The position numbers were made by a program, and so were the translations under genes. The notes beneath the pieces were generated by a model that saw only the letters and a program-made list of their open reading frames with translations, made no database searches and had not been told where the DNA came from. A stretch of 64,000 nt of DNA, taken from Faecalibacterium prausnitzii. GTDB lineage: Bacteria; Bacillota; Clostridia; Oscillospirales; Ruminococcaceae. Of the stretch, positions 36,414 through 45,845 are shown piece after piece. Every line of letters begins with the position of its first letter. Positions within the stretch are counted from its first letter, which is position 1. The stretch spans positions 1,860,001 to 1,924,000 of the forward strand of contig NZ_CP065377.1 in NCBI RefSeq assembly GCF_019967995.1, given 5' to 3'.

Positions 36414-37268
36414 ATGCACTGCAAACAATTTCTTTCCCTGTCCGTCGCTTCCCTGCTGCTGGCTGCTGCCCTGACCGGCTGCGGGGCGGCCTCTTCCACT
36501 GCAAGCTCTGCCGCAGGCTCGGAGGCCGCTTCGTCCGTGGCCTCCTCTGCCGCTGCATCCGAGACCGCTGCCGCCGCTCTGCCGGACGGCGTCTATACCG
36601 CGGATTTCGACACCGACAGCGGCATGTTCCACGCGAACGAAGCCTGCGACGGCAAGGGCACTCTGACGGTCGAAAACGGCAAGATGACCTTCCACGTCAG
36701 CCTCGCTTCCAAGAAGATCGTCAACCTGTATGTCGGCATGGCCGCAGACGCCGACGCCAACAAAGCCGACTGGCTGCTGCCCACCACCGACACCGTCACC
36801 TACTCCGACGGCACCTCCGAAGAGGTCTACGGCTACGATATCCCCGTCGCCGCCGTGGACGAGGACTTCCAGCTGGCTCTTCTGGGCACCAAAGGCAAGT
36901 GGTACGACCACACCGTCAGCATCCGCAATGCGGAGCCCAAGGCGGAAGCAGCTGCTGAGACGCCCGCCGACGGCGAATACAACGTCCAGGTCGTGCTGGA
37001 AGGCGGTTCCGGCCGCGCCACGGTGGACAGCCCCGCCGCGCTGACCGTGGCCGACGGCAAGATGACCGCTACCATCGTCTGGAGCAGCCCCAACTACGAC
37101 TACATGATCGTGGACGGCGAGAAGTATCTGCCCACCAACACCGAGGGCAACTCCACCTTCGTGATCCCCGTTGCCGCGCTGGGCACGCCTCTCTCCGTCA
37201 CGGCCGACACCGTGGCCATGAGCACCCCCCACGAGATCGAATACACCCTGACGTTCACGCTGGCGTAA
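36414..37268 (+). CDS. Lipoprotein with two related beta-type domains
   Basis: 284 residues. Lipobox LTGC (Cys 23), a Ala/Ser-rich linker similar to that of the CbiK lipoprotein, then two similar domains. Each begins with DGxYxxxV/F and a TVENGKMT or TVADGKMT strand. The first (about 60-165) contains DSGMFHANEAC and WYDHTVSI, the second (about 180-284) IVWSSPNYDYMIVDG. Similar lipoproteins accompany metal or corrinoid uptake genes in gut Clostridia. I infer ligand capture at the cell surface for the adjacent BtuF/BtuC system. No characterised family can be named safely; a NEAT-like heme domain is an alternative. Confidence 0.65.
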   Translation: MHCKQFLSLSVASLLLAAALTGCGAASSTASSAAGSEAASSVASSAAASETAAAALPDGVYTADFDTDSGMFHANEACDGKGTLTVENGKMTFHVSLASKKIVNLYVGMAADADANKADWLLPTTDTVTYSDGTSEEVYGYDIPVAAVDEDFQLALLGTKGKWYDHTVSIRNAEPKAEAAAETPADGEYNVQVVLEGGSGRATVDSPAALTVADGKMTATIVWSSPNYDYMIVDGEKYLPTNTEGNSTFVIPVAALGTPLSVTADTVAMSTPHEIEYTLTFTLA

Positions 37269-37269
37269 C

Positions 37270-37293
37270 GGCTCCCCCCTTTGTGGGGTAGCT
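37270..37293. repeat. Degenerate GGCTCCCCC/GGGGTAGC palindrome
   Basis: GGCTCCCCCC, TTTGT, GGGGTAGC resembles the core of the two palindromic repeats near 56.8 and 57.1 kb. It lies between the lipoprotein stop and the btuF start. Confidence 0.4.
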
Positions 37294-37330
37294 GCCGCCC
37301 GCGTGCCTTCGAAGGTGCAAGGCTGATACC

Positions 37331-38467
37331 ATGAAACTGACCAGACAACAATTCTTAAAAGCGCTCCCCGCCTCTGCGCTTCTGCTGGCGGGCTGTGCGG
37401 CAAAGCAGACGGCCCCGGCCAACACGGAAGCGCTGGTGTTCGACCACGCCTATCCGCTGGACTACGCCCGGCAGTTCACCGCCGACTGCTACGAAGGCGG
37501 TTCTACCCTGCTGACCCTGACCGGGTCTGGGGAACAGTTCCTCGTCCTGCCGGAAGACGCCGCCGAGGTGGACGGCCTGCCCGCCGGGGTCACGGCCCTG
37601 CGCCAGCCGGTGCAGAATATCTATCTCGTCTCCACCTCGGTGATGGACCTGTTCCTCCATCTGGACGCGCTGGACTGCATCACCCTCTCCGGCACCCAGG
37701 CCGCCGGCTGGCATCTCGACGAAGCCAGCGCCGCCATGGAGGCCGGGCGCATCGCCTACGCGGGCAAGTACAGCGCCCCGGACTATGAGCAGATTCTCGC
37801 TTCCAACTGCGGCCTTGCCATTGAGAACACAATGATCCTCCACACACCGGAGGTCAAGGAGCAGCTGGAACGGTTCGGCATCCCGGTGGTGGTGGAGCGC
37901 TCCAGCTACGAGAGCAGCCCGCTGGCCCGGATGGAGTGGATCAAGTTCTGGGGCATCCTGCTGGGCCGGGAGACCCTCGCCGAGCAGGTGTTCCAAAAGC
38001 AGGTGGAGCGCATCCAGCCGCTTCTGGAACAGGCCCCCACCGGCAAGACCTGTGCGTTCTTCTCCATCACGGCCAACAACCTCGCCAACGTCCGCAAGGG
38101 CGGCGACTATGTGGCCCAGATGATCGGGATGGCCGGGGCCGATTATGTGTTCTCCGACCTGACCGACAGCGGCAATAACCTTTCCACCATGAACCTCCCG
38201 CTGGAGGATTTCTACGCCGGGGCAAAAGACGCCGATGTTCTCATCTACAACAGCACCATTGAAGGCATGGTCGCCACCATCGACGAGCTGGTGGCAAAAT
38301 GTGCCCTGCTGGCCGACTTCCGGGCCGTGCAGAGCGGGAACGTCTGGTGCACCACCCAGAGCTTTTTTCAGCAGAGCATGGAGCTGGCCGATTTTGTGAT
38401 CGACCTGCACCGCGTTCTGATTGAGGACGCCCCCGACGGCCTGCAATTTCTGACACCGGTGACCTAA
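37331..38467 (+). CDS. btuF: Corrinoid/iron-siderophore type ABC substrate-binding lipoprotein
   Basis: 378 residues with lipobox LLAGC (Cys 22) and a TroA/BtuF-type two-lobed fold (NIYLVSTSVMDLFLHLDALD, DYEQILASNCGLAIENTMIL, NVWCTTQSFFQQ). It delivers ligand to the BtuC-type permease encoded 20 bases downstream. Cobalamin or cobinamide as ligand is inferred from the surrounding B12 operon; iron-chelates are the alternative for this family. First gene of the long operon. Confidence 0.82.
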   Translation: MKLTRQQFLKALPASALLLAGCAAKQTAPANTEALVFDHAYPLDYARQFTADCYEGGSTLLTLTGSGEQFLVLPEDAAEVDGLPAGVTALRQPVQNIYLVSTSVMDLFLHLDALDCITLSGTQAAGWHLDEASAAMEAGRIAYAGKYSAPDYEQILASNCGLAIENTMILHTPEVKEQLERFGIPVVVERSSYESSPLARMEWIKFWGILLGRETLAEQVFQKQVERIQPLLEQAPTGKTCAFFSITANNLANVRKGGDYVAQMIGMAGADYVFSDLTDSGNNLSTMNLPLEDFYAGAKDADVLIYNSTIEGMVATIDELVAKCALLADFRAVQSGNVWCTTQSFFQQSMELADFVIDLHRVLIEDAPDGLQFLTPVT

Positions 38468-38487
38468 CTTTTCCAGAAAGGACCCGC

Positions 38488-39504
38488 ATGACTACCAAAA
38501 AACGCCTCCTCTTCTCCTATGGCATCCTGGCCGTTCTGCTGGCGGTGCTCTTTGCCGCCAACCTCTTCTGGGGCAGCGTGGCACTGACGCCGGAGGCCGT
38601 GTTTTCGGCCCTGCTGGGCCGCGGGCAGGACGCGCTCTCGGTGCGCATCATCACCCAGCTGCGTCTGCCCCGCGCCGTGATGGTCGTGTTGCTGGGCGCA
38701 GCGCTCTCGGCGGCGGGCTATCTGTTGCAGACCTTTTTCGCCAACCCCATCGCCGGGCCCTTCGTCATGGGCATTTCCAGCGGGGCCAAGCTGGCGGTAG
38801 CGCTGGTCATGGTGGTGTTCCTGAACCAGGGGCTGCTCACAAGCTCCCTCACCCTCATCCTGGCCGCGTTCGCGGGGGCCATGGCCGCCATGGCCTTTGT
38901 GCTGGCGGTCTCCCGCCGGGTGCAGCGGATGAGCATCCTGGTCATCTGCGGCGTCATGATCGGCTACATCTGCTCGGCCATCACTGAATTTGTGGTGGCC
39001 TTTGCGCAGGACTCGAACATCGTCAACCTCCACAACTGGTCGCAGGGCAGCTTTTCCGGCATGACCTGGGGCAATGTCCGGGCGGCGGCGCTCGTAGTCC
39101 TGCCCGCGCTGGCGGCGGCGTTCTGCCTGTCGAAACCCATGTCCGCCTACCAGATGGGCGAGGCCTACGCCCAGAGCGTCGGCGTCAACGTCAAGCGGTT
39201 CTCCCGCACACTGGTGCTGCTCTCCAGCCTGCTGGCCGCCTGCGTCACGGCTTTTGCCGGGCCGATCTCCTTTGTGGGCATCGCGGTGCCGCACCTCGTC
39301 AAGCAGTTGCTGGGCAGCGCCCGGCCGCTGTTCGTCCTGCCGGGCTGCTGCCTGGGCGGGGCGGCGTTCTGCCTGCTGTGCGACCTCATCGCCCGCAGCC
39401 TGTTCGCCCCCACCGAGCTTTCCATCAGCGCCGTGACGGCGGTGTTCGGCGCACCGGTGGTCATCTGGCTGCTCATCCGCCGGAATCAGGAGGGTGCACG
39501 ATGA
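38488..39504 (+). CDS. btuC: BtuC/FecCD family ABC permease
   Basis: 338 residues with about ten membrane helices. Family signatures include LRLPRAVMVVLLGAALSAAGYLLQ and GISSGAKLAVAL in the first half and GPISFVGIAVPHLVKQLLG near 255. Forms the membrane channel for the BtuF-type protein, powered by the ATPase half of the next gene. Its stop overlaps the next start (ATGA). Confidence 0.92.
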   Translation: MTTKKRLLFSYGILAVLLAVLFAANLFWGSVALTPEAVFSALLGRGQDALSVRIITQLRLPRAVMVVLLGAALSAAGYLLQTFFANPIAGPFVMGISSGAKLAVALVMVVFLNQGLLTSSLTLILAAFAGAMAAMAFVLAVSRRVQRMSILVICGVMIGYICSAITEFVVAFAQDSNIVNLHNWSQGSFSGMTWGNVRAAALVVLPALAAAFCLSKPMSAYQMGEAYAQSVGVNVKRFSRTLVLLSSLLAACVTAFAGPISFVGIAVPHLVKQLLGSARPLFVLPGCCLGGAAFCLLCDLIARSLFAPTELSISAVTAVFGAPVVIWLLIRRNQEGAR

Positions 39505-41429
39505 ACGAATTTTCCTGCGAGGCACAGGACCTCGCCGTCGGCTACGGCAAAGCGCCGCTGGCCGAGCATATCGCGCTGGGCGTCCGGCCGGGGCAGATCC
39601 TGACCCTCATCGGGCCGAACGGTGCGGGAAAATCCACCCTGCTCAAAACACTGGCGGGCCAGCTGGCCCCCATGGGCGGCGCGGTGCTGCTGGACGGACA
39701 GGATCTGACCGCCTACACCGGCAGCGCCCGCGCACAGCGGCTCGCCCTCATGCTCCCCCACACCCGCCGCACCGAGCTGACCACCTGCTTCGAGTTTGCC
39801 GCAGCCGGGCGCATCCCCTACACCGGGCGGCTGGGCCTCCTCTCCGAGGCCGACCGGCAGGCCGTGCGCGACGCGCTGGCTCTGGTGGGGGCTTCCGCTC
39901 TCGCGGAGCGGGACTTCAACTGCATCAGTGACGGCCAGCGCCAGCGCATCCTGCTGGCCCGCGCCATCTGCCAGCAGCCGGAGGTCATCCTGTTGGACGA
40001 GCCCACGTCTTTTCTGGACATCAAGGGCAAGATCGAGCTGCTGAGCATCCTGCAAACACTGGCCCACACGCAGCACCTTGCCGTCCTCGTCAGCCTGCAC
40101 GAGCTGGACATGGCGCAGAAGATTGCGGACGCCGTGGTCTGCGTCTCCCCGCAGGGTGTCTCCGGCGTTCTGACGCCCCAGGAGGCTTTTGCGCCGGAGA
40201 ACCTCCAGACCCTCTACCGCCTGAGCCGGGAGCAGTACGAAACGCTGTTCGGCCCCCCGAAGCCTGCGAAGCCAAGATTCGAGCACTACGTCCGCAGCGG
40301 GCAGAAACTGCTGCGCTGCGGCTACACCACCGGCACCTGTGCGGCGCTGGGCGCGGCGGGCGCGGCCCGGCTGCTGCTGACCGGCAAGGCCCCGGAGACG
40401 GTGGCGCTGCGCACACCGAAGGGCATCGTCGTGGAGGTAGCCCCGCTGTTCTGCCGCCGCGCCGGGCCGGAGGCCGAATGCGCCATTGAAAAGGACGGCG
40501 GCGACGATGTGGATGTGACCACCGGCCTGCCCATCGTCGCTGCGGTGGAGCTGATGCCCGGCACCACGGAAGTCCGCATCGCGGGCGGGCCGGGCGTAGG
40601 CCGGGTGACCCGGCCGGGGCTGGACCAGCCCGTAGGCGAAGCCGCCATCAACCACGTCCCCCGCCGGATGATCGCCGAAGCCCTGCAGCGGGAGGCCGAA
40701 ACGGCCTGCTACACCGGCGGCTTCGCCGTGACCCTCTCCATTCCGGGCGGCGAAGAGGTGGCCCGGCGCACCTTCAACCCCCACATCGGGGTCGCGGGCG
40801 GGCTGTCCATCCTCGGCACCAGCGGCATCGTGGAGCCCATGAGCCAGCAGGCCATTCTGGACACCATCCAGCTGGAGATGAACCAGGCGGCGCTGCGCGT
40901 CCAAACCGAAGCCGGGCCACGGCGGCTCATCCTGGCTCCCGGCAACTATGGGCTGGACTACCTTGGCACGGCCTATCCGGCGTTCGCTTCCATCCCGGTC
41001 GTCAAGACCTCCAATTTCATCGGCGATACGCTGGATATGGCCGCTTCTGCCGGGTTTGAGGACGTGCTGCTCGTGGGCCATGTGGGCAAGCTCTGCAAGC
41101 TGGCGGGCGGCATCATGAACACCCACTCCCACACGGCGGACTGCCGCACCGAGCTGTTCTGCACCCATGCCGCCCTCTGCGGGGCCAGCCGGGAGACCTG
41201 CCGCGCCCTGTTCGAAGCCGCCACCACCGATGCCTGCCTCGACCTTCTGGAGGCGGCAGGCCTCCGCGCCCCGGTGCTGGAAAGCCTGCTGGCGGCGGTG
41301 CAGCTCCATCTGGACCGCCGCGCCGCCGGGGCGTTCCGGGTGGGTGCCATCCTCTTTTCGAACCAGCACGGCCCGCTGGGCCAGACTGAAACGGCGGCAC
41401 AGATCCTGAACGACTGGAAGGAGCGATAA
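39501..41429 (+). CDS. Fusion of BtuD-type ABC ATPase with CbiD
   Basis: 642 residues in one frame. Residues about 1-250 are an ABC ATPase: Walker A GPNGAGKST, a degenerate signature SDGQRQRILLARA, Walker B VILLDEPTS. After a short Pro-rich linker (GPPKPAKP), residues about 275-642 are CbiD, cobalt-precorrin-5B C1-methyltransferase (CGYTTGTCAALGA, AGGPGVGRVTRPG, GVAGGLSILGTSGIVEPMS). One polypeptide thus joins corrinoid import to ring methylation. I see no stop or frameshift at the junction around 40260. It might be cleaved after translation, but the two activities need no physical contact. Confidence 0.9.
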   Translation: MNEFSCEAQDLAVGYGKAPLAEHIALGVRPGQILTLIGPNGAGKSTLLKTLAGQLAPMGGAVLLDGQDLTAYTGSARAQRLALMLPHTRRTELTTCFEFAAAGRIPYTGRLGLLSEADRQAVRDALALVGASALAERDFNCISDGQRQRILLARAICQQPEVILLDEPTSFLDIKGKIELLSILQTLAHTQHLAVLVSLHELDMAQKIADAVVCVSPQGVSGVLTPQEAFAPENLQTLYRLSREQYETLFGPPKPAKPRFEHYVRSGQKLLRCGYTTGTCAALGAAGAARLLLTGKAPETVALRTPKGIVVEVAPLFCRRAGPEAECAIEKDGGDDVDVTTGLPIVAAVELMPGTTEVRIAGGPGVGRVTRPGLDQPVGEAAINHVPRRMIAEALQREAETACYTGGFAVTLSIPGGEEVARRTFNPHIGVAGGLSILGTSGIVEPMSQQAILDTIQLEMNQAALRVQTEAGPRRLILAPGNYGLDYLGTAYPAFASIPVVKTSNFIGDTLDMAASAGFEDVLLVGHVGKLCKLAGGIMNTHSHTADCRTELFCTHAALCGASRETCRALFEAATTDACLDLLEAAGLRAPVLESLLAAVQLHLDRRAAGAFRVGAILFSNQHGPLGQTETAAQILNDWKER

Positions 41430-41430
41430 T

Positions 41431-42189
41431 ATGGTACATTTTGTTGGTGCCGGGCCAGGCGCACCGGACCTCATCACCCAGCGCGGCGCGGCTCTGTTGC
41501 AGGGGGCCGACTGCATCATTTATGCGGGCAGCCTTGTCAACCCGGCCCTGCTGGGGCTGGCAAAGCCGGGCTGCGCCATCTACAACAGCGCCGAGATGAC
41601 GCTGGAGCAGGTGCTCGGCGTGCTGCGGCAGATGGAAGCCGCCGGCAAGACCACCGTGCGGCTCCACACCGGCGACCCCTGCCTGTTCGGAGCCATCCGG
41701 GAGCAGATGGATGCGCTGGATGCCGACGGGATCGCTTACGATGACACGCCCGGCGTTTCCAGCTTCTGCGGCGCGGCGGCCGCACTGAACGCTGAGTACA
41801 CCCTGCCCACCGTCAGCCAGACGGTCATTATCACCCGGATGGAGGGCCGCACCCCGGTGCCCGAACGGGAAACGCTGGCCCGCCTTGCTTCCCACGGGGC
41901 TACGATGGTCATCTTCCTCTCCATCGGTCTCGTTGACAAGGTGCAGGAGGCTCTGCTGCAAGGGGCCTACACCCCCGGAACGCCTGCCGCTGTGGTCTAC
42001 AAAGCCACCTGGCCAGAAGAAAAGATCGTGCGGTGCAGCGTGGGAACGCTGGCCGAAAGCGTCCATGCAGCGGGCATCACCAAGACCGCGCTCATCGTGG
42101 TGGGCGACTTCCTCGGCACCCGGTATGAGCGCAGCCGACTCTACGACCCCGCTTTCACGACGGAGTTCCGCAAAGGAGCCGACGCATGA
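41431..42189 (+). CDS. cbiF: Cobalt-precorrin-4 C11-methyltransferase
   Basis: 252 residues, SAM-dependent tetrapyrrole methylase. VHFVGAGPGAPDLIT and the central HTGDPCLFGAIREQ motif are typical; YAGSLVNPALL distinguishes the CbiF/CobM group. Begins one base after the previous stop; overlaps cbiG by four bases. Confidence 0.93.
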   Translation: MVHFVGAGPGAPDLITQRGAALLQGADCIIYAGSLVNPALLGLAKPGCAIYNSAEMTLEQVLGVLRQMEAAGKTTVRLHTGDPCLFGAIREQMDALDADGIAYDDTPGVSSFCGAAAALNAEYTLPTVSQTVIITRMEGRTPVPERETLARLASHGATMVIFLSIGLVDKVQEALLQGAYTPGTPAAVVYKATWPEEKIVRCSVGTLAESVHAAGITKTALIVVGDFLGTRYERSRLYDPAFTTEFRKGADA

Positions 42190-43181
42190 GCCGCGCCTAT
42201 GCCGCCTTTACCGAGACCGGGCTGGCGCTGGCAGAAACACTGGCGCGCGCGCTGCCCGGCCCTGTGACCCGCTGCGGGCACGGCGGGCCTTTGCTGGCAG
42301 AGTGGACCGCCGCCGCGTTTGCCCAAAACGAGGCCCTGATCTTTGTGGGGGCCGTGGGCATCGCGGTGCGGGCCATCGCGCCGTTTTGCCGCAGCAAGGC
42401 CAGCGACCCGGCGGTCGTGGTCGTGGATGAATGCGGACACTTTGCGGTGCCGCTGTTGTCCGGCCATCTGGGCGGTGCCAATGATCTGGCGCGGGCCATC
42501 GCCGCCCTCTGCGGGGCCGTCCCGGTCATCACCACGGCCACCGATGCCCACGGCCTCTTTGCCGTGGACGAGTGGGCAAGGCATCACAACTGCCGGGTGC
42601 TGGAACCCGAACGCATCAAGACCGTCAGCGGGAAACTGCTGGCCGGGGAGCCGGTCTTATTCTGGTCGGAGTTTCCCATCGCAGGCCCGGCCCCGGCCGG
42701 GGTGAATGCAGCACCAACGCCGGAAGCTGCCGACTTTGCCCTGACCCTCTCCCCTGCCGGGAATGCCTTGCATCTGACCCCGCGCATCGGGGTGCTGGGC
42801 ATCGGGTGCCGGCGCGGGACGACGGCAGAGCAGCTGGAAGCCGCTTTTTCCGCCTTCTGTGCCGCCCACACGCTGGCCCCGCAGTGCATCGCAGCCGCCG
42901 CCAGCATCGACCTGAAGCAGAACGAGGCCGGGCTTCTTGCGTTCTGCGCGGCGCACCGGTGGGGCCTCTCGTTCTTCTCTGCCGAAGCGCTGCAGACCGC
43001 CCCCGGCAGCTTTACCCCTTCTGCCTTTGTCCGGAACGTCACCGGTGTGGACAATGTCTGCGAGCGGGCAGCCGTTCTGGCGTCCGGCGGGAGCATCCGC
43101 ATCCCCAAACAGGCGGGCGGCGGCGTGACCTTTGCGCTGGCCCTTTCCCCCTTTGCCCCAGATTGGAGGGTTCTTTCATGA
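42186..43181 (+). CDS. cbiG: Cobalt-precorrin-5A hydrolase
   Basis: 331 residues. CbiG opens the lactone of cobalt-precorrin-5A and releases acetaldehyde. VGIAVRAIAPFCRSKASDPAVVVVDE and SGHLGGANDLARAIA mark the N-terminal domain and GVLGIGCRRGTTAEQ the C-terminal one. Its presence marks the anaerobic pathway. Overlaps both neighbours. Confidence 0.93.
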   Translation: MSRAYAAFTETGLALAETLARALPGPVTRCGHGGPLLAEWTAAAFAQNEALIFVGAVGIAVRAIAPFCRSKASDPAVVVVDECGHFAVPLLSGHLGGANDLARAIAALCGAVPVITTATDAHGLFAVDEWARHHNCRVLEPERIKTVSGKLLAGEPVLFWSEFPIAGPAPAGVNAAPTPEAADFALTLSPAGNALHLTPRIGVLGIGCRRGTTAEQLEAAFSAFCAAHTLAPQCIAAAASIDLKQNEAGLLAFCAAHRWGLSFFSAEALQTAPGSFTPSAFVRNVTGVDNVCERAAVLASGGSIRIPKQAGGGVTFALALSPFAPDWRVLS

Positions 43182-43912
43182 TGAACACCGTTTTTGTGGT
43201 CGGGCTTGGCCCCGGCGGCCCGCAGTTTCTGACCGCACAGGCGCAGAGCGCCTTAACGCAAGCCGAGGTGCTGTGCGGCTATACGGTCTATCTGGACCTT
43301 GTGCGCCCCTATTTCCCGGAAAAAGAATATTACTCCACCGGCATGACCCAGGAGATCGACCGCTGCCGCTGGGCGCTGGAAACGGCCCGGCGCGGCAAAG
43401 TCGTCGCGCTGGTCTGCTCCGGCGACGCCGGGGTCTACGGCATGGCCAGCCCCCTGCTGGAGCTGGCTGAGCAGTTCCCGGAGGTCGCCGTGGAGGTGGT
43501 GCCCGGCCTGACGGCGGCTCTCAGCGGCGGGGCCGTGCTGGGTGCCCCGCTGGCCCACGATTTCTGCGTCATCTCCCTGTCGGACCGGCTGACCCCCTGG
43601 GCCGTCATCGAGCGGCGGCTGGCGGCAGCAGCGATGGGCGATTTCTGCGTCGCACTGTACAACCCCTCCTCCAAGGGCAGGCCGGACTATCTGGCCAGAG
43701 CCGTCCGCATCCTGCTGGACCACGGCAAACCACCGCAGACCGTCTGCGGGCTGGTGCGGAACATCGGGCGGGAGGGGCAGACCCACCGCATCCTGATCCT
43801 AGCGGAACTGGAAACCGCCCCGGTGGATATGTTCACCACCGTCTTCATCGGCAACACCGCCACCCGGCAGCTGGGCGGAAAGATGGTCACACCGAGGGGG
43901 TATCGCGCATGA
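43178..43912 (+). CDS. cbiH: Cobalt-precorrin-3 C17-methyltransferase
   Basis: About 244 residues. VVGLGPGGPQFLT and LVCSGDAGVYGMASPLLE are the methylase signatures; FCVISLSDRLTPW and ALYNPSSKGR place it in the CbiH/CobJ group. GGAGGG at 43165-43170 is seven and ten bases before two consecutive ATG codons (43178, 43181). Overlaps cbiG and cbiJ. Confidence 0.93.
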   Translation: MMNTVFVVGLGPGGPQFLTAQAQSALTQAEVLCGYTVYLDLVRPYFPEKEYYSTGMTQEIDRCRWALETARRGKVVALVCSGDAGVYGMASPLLELAEQFPEVAVEVVPGLTAALSGGAVLGAPLAHDFCVISLSDRLTPWAVIERRLAAAAMGDFCVALYNPSSKGRPDYLARAVRILLDHGKPPQTVCGLVRNIGREGQTHRILILAELETAPVDMFTTVFIGNTATRQLGGKMVTPRGYRA

Positions 43913-44655
43913 AGATCGTCGTGTTCAGCGGCACCACCGAGGGCCGTCTGTTCTCCCGCCAGCTGGCCGCGCAGGGGGCCGAAGTCCTCGTCAGCGTGGC
44001 AACCCCGCTGGGAGCCGAAGAGCAGGGCCGTTTGCAGGGTGTCACCGTCCACTGCGGGCGGCTGACGCCGGAGGAAATGACCACCCTGCTGCAGGGGGCC
44101 GCCCTCTGCGTGGACGCCACCCATCCCTATGCGGTGGACGCCACCAAAAACATCCGGTCTGCGTGTAAAACCGCCTGCATCGAATACCACCGCCTGCTCC
44201 GGGCCGAAAGCCCGCTCCCGGCGGGGAGCATGGTCTTTCCGTCGGCCGCACACGCGGCAGAGTTTCTTGCAAACACCTGCGGCAATCTCCTGCTGGCCAC
44301 CGGGGCCAAGGAGCTCGCGGCCTTTTCCGGCATCGAGCCTGCCCGCCTGTTTCCCCGTGTGCTGCCCACCCCGGAGGGCATCGCAGCCTGCGAGACCGCG
44401 CACATCCCCCACAAAAACATCATCGCGATGCAGGGTCCCTTCTCCTATGCGCTGAATCGGGCCCTGCTGGAGCAGTTCCACATCCGCTTCCTCGTCACAA
44501 AGGACGGCGGTGCAGCGGGCGGCTTTGCCGAGAAGGCACAGGCCGCAGAAGACACCGGCGCACAGCTCATCGTCCTCCGCCGCCCCGCAGAGCAGGGCGA
44601 AACGGCGGAGCAGATCCTGACCCGCTGCAAGGAGGTGCTGGCATGGTCACACTGA
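43909..44655 (+). CDS. cbiJ: Cobalt-precorrin-6A reductase
   Basis: 248 residues. N-terminal IVVFSGTTEGRLFSRQLA and the DATHPYAVDATKN motif are typical of CbiJ/CobK; MQGPFSYALNRALLEQF lies in the second half. NAD(P)H-dependent reduction of the ring. Overlaps cbiET by 13 bases. Confidence 0.93.
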   Translation: MKIVVFSGTTEGRLFSRQLAAQGAEVLVSVATPLGAEEQGRLQGVTVHCGRLTPEEMTTLLQGAALCVDATHPYAVDATKNIRSACKTACIEYHRLLRAESPLPAGSMVFPSAAHAAEFLANTCGNLLLATGAKELAAFSGIEPARLFPRVLPTPEGIAACETAHIPHKNIIAMQGPFSYALNRALLEQFHIRFLVTKDGGAAGGFAEKAQAAEDTGAQLIVLRRPAEQGETAEQILTRCKEVLAWSH

Positions 44656-45845
44656 TTGGAATGGGAGCCGGACTGCCCGGCTCCCTGACCGCCGAAGGGC
44701 TTGCGGCTCTGCAACAGGCCGACCTCATTTTAGGCGCCCGGCGGCTGCTGGAGCACCTGCCGGACGGCTGCACCGAACACCGGAAGGCGCTGTACAAACC
44801 GGAGGAGATCCTGACCTGCCTTGCGGAGCATCCGGAGGGAGACACAGCCCTGCTTTACAGCGGCGACACCGGATTTTATTCCGGGGCTTCCGGGCTGCTG
44901 CCCATGCTGCGGGCCTGCGGCATCTCCTGCCGCGTCCTGCCCGGCATCTCCAGCGTCCAGCTACTCGCGGCGGCGGTCGGCCGCCCCTGGCAGGACTGGA
45001 AACTCGTCTCCGCCCACGGCTGTGCCTGCGACCCGGTGGCCGAGTGCCTGACGGCGGATGGCCGACCGGTCTTCTTCCTGACCGGCGGCTCCGAGACCCC
45101 TGCCACCCTCTGCCGCACTCTGACCGCCGCCGGGCTGGGGCAGGCCCATGCGCTGGTCGGCGAACAGCTCGGCTCACCGGAGGAGAAGATCTTCTTCGGC
45201 ACCGCGCAGGAAGTTTCGCAAAAAAGCACGGCATCCCTGAGCGTTCTGCTCATCGAACATCTGCCCCAGCCGCCCCGGCGCTGTGCCGGGTTCCCGGACG
45301 AAGCCTTTCTCCGGGGAGATGTCCCCATGACGAAGCAGGAAGTCCGCGCTGCCGCGCTGGCAAAGCTGGCCGTCCGCCCCACGGACACGCTGTGGGATGT
45401 GGGGGCCGGTACCGGCAGTGTCAGTGTGGAACTGGCCCTTGCCGCCCCCCGCGGGCGGGTCTATGCCGTGGAATGCGACCCGGAGGCCTGCGCTCTGATC
45501 CGGAAGAACCGGGAGCGTTTCGCAGCCTGGAATCTGACCCTCATCGAGGGGAAAGCCCCCCAGGCGCTGGAAGCTCTGCCCGCCCCGGACGCCGTCTTCC
45601 TCGGCGGCACCAAGGGCAGCATGGAGGCCGTGGTGGACGCTGTGCTGGCCAAAAACCCGCAGGCCCGCCTCTGCATCTCCGCCATCGCGCTGGAAACGCT
45701 GAGCGCCGCCGTTGCGGCCCTGACGGCGCGGGGTCTCACCGCCGAAGTCACCCAGATCGCTGTCAGCCGCACAAAACCGGCGGGCCGGCTGCATCTGCTG
45801 ATGGCCAACAACCCCATCTTCCTCATCACAGGTGAACGCAAATGA
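44643..45845 (+). CDS. cbiET: Fused cobalt-precorrin methyltransferase/decarboxylase CbiET (CobL-like)
   Basis: 400 residues. The N-terminal half is CbiE (VTLIGMGAGLPGSLT, YSGDTGFYSGASGLLP), C5 methylation. The C-terminal half from about 215 is CbiT (LWDVGAGTGSVSVELAL), C15 methylation and C12 decarboxylation. The fusion is common and corresponds to aerobic CobL. Overlaps the next gene by four bases. Confidence 0.93.
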   Translation: MVTLIGMGAGLPGSLTAEGLAALQQADLILGARRLLEHLPDGCTEHRKALYKPEEILTCLAEHPEGDTALLYSGDTGFYSGASGLLPMLRACGISCRVLPGISSVQLLAAAVGRPWQDWKLVSAHGCACDPVAECLTADGRPVFFLTGGSETPATLCRTLTAAGLGQAHALVGEQLGSPEEKIFFGTAQEVSQKSTASLSVLLIEHLPQPPRRCAGFPDEAFLRGDVPMTKQEVRAAALAKLAVRPTDTLWDVGAGTGSVSVELALAAPRGRVYAVECDPEACALIRKNRERFAAWNLTLIEGKAPQALEALPAPDAVFLGGTKGSMEAVVDAVLAKNPQARLCISAIALETLSAAVAALTARGLTAEVTQIAVSRTKPAGRLHLLMANNPIFLITGERK

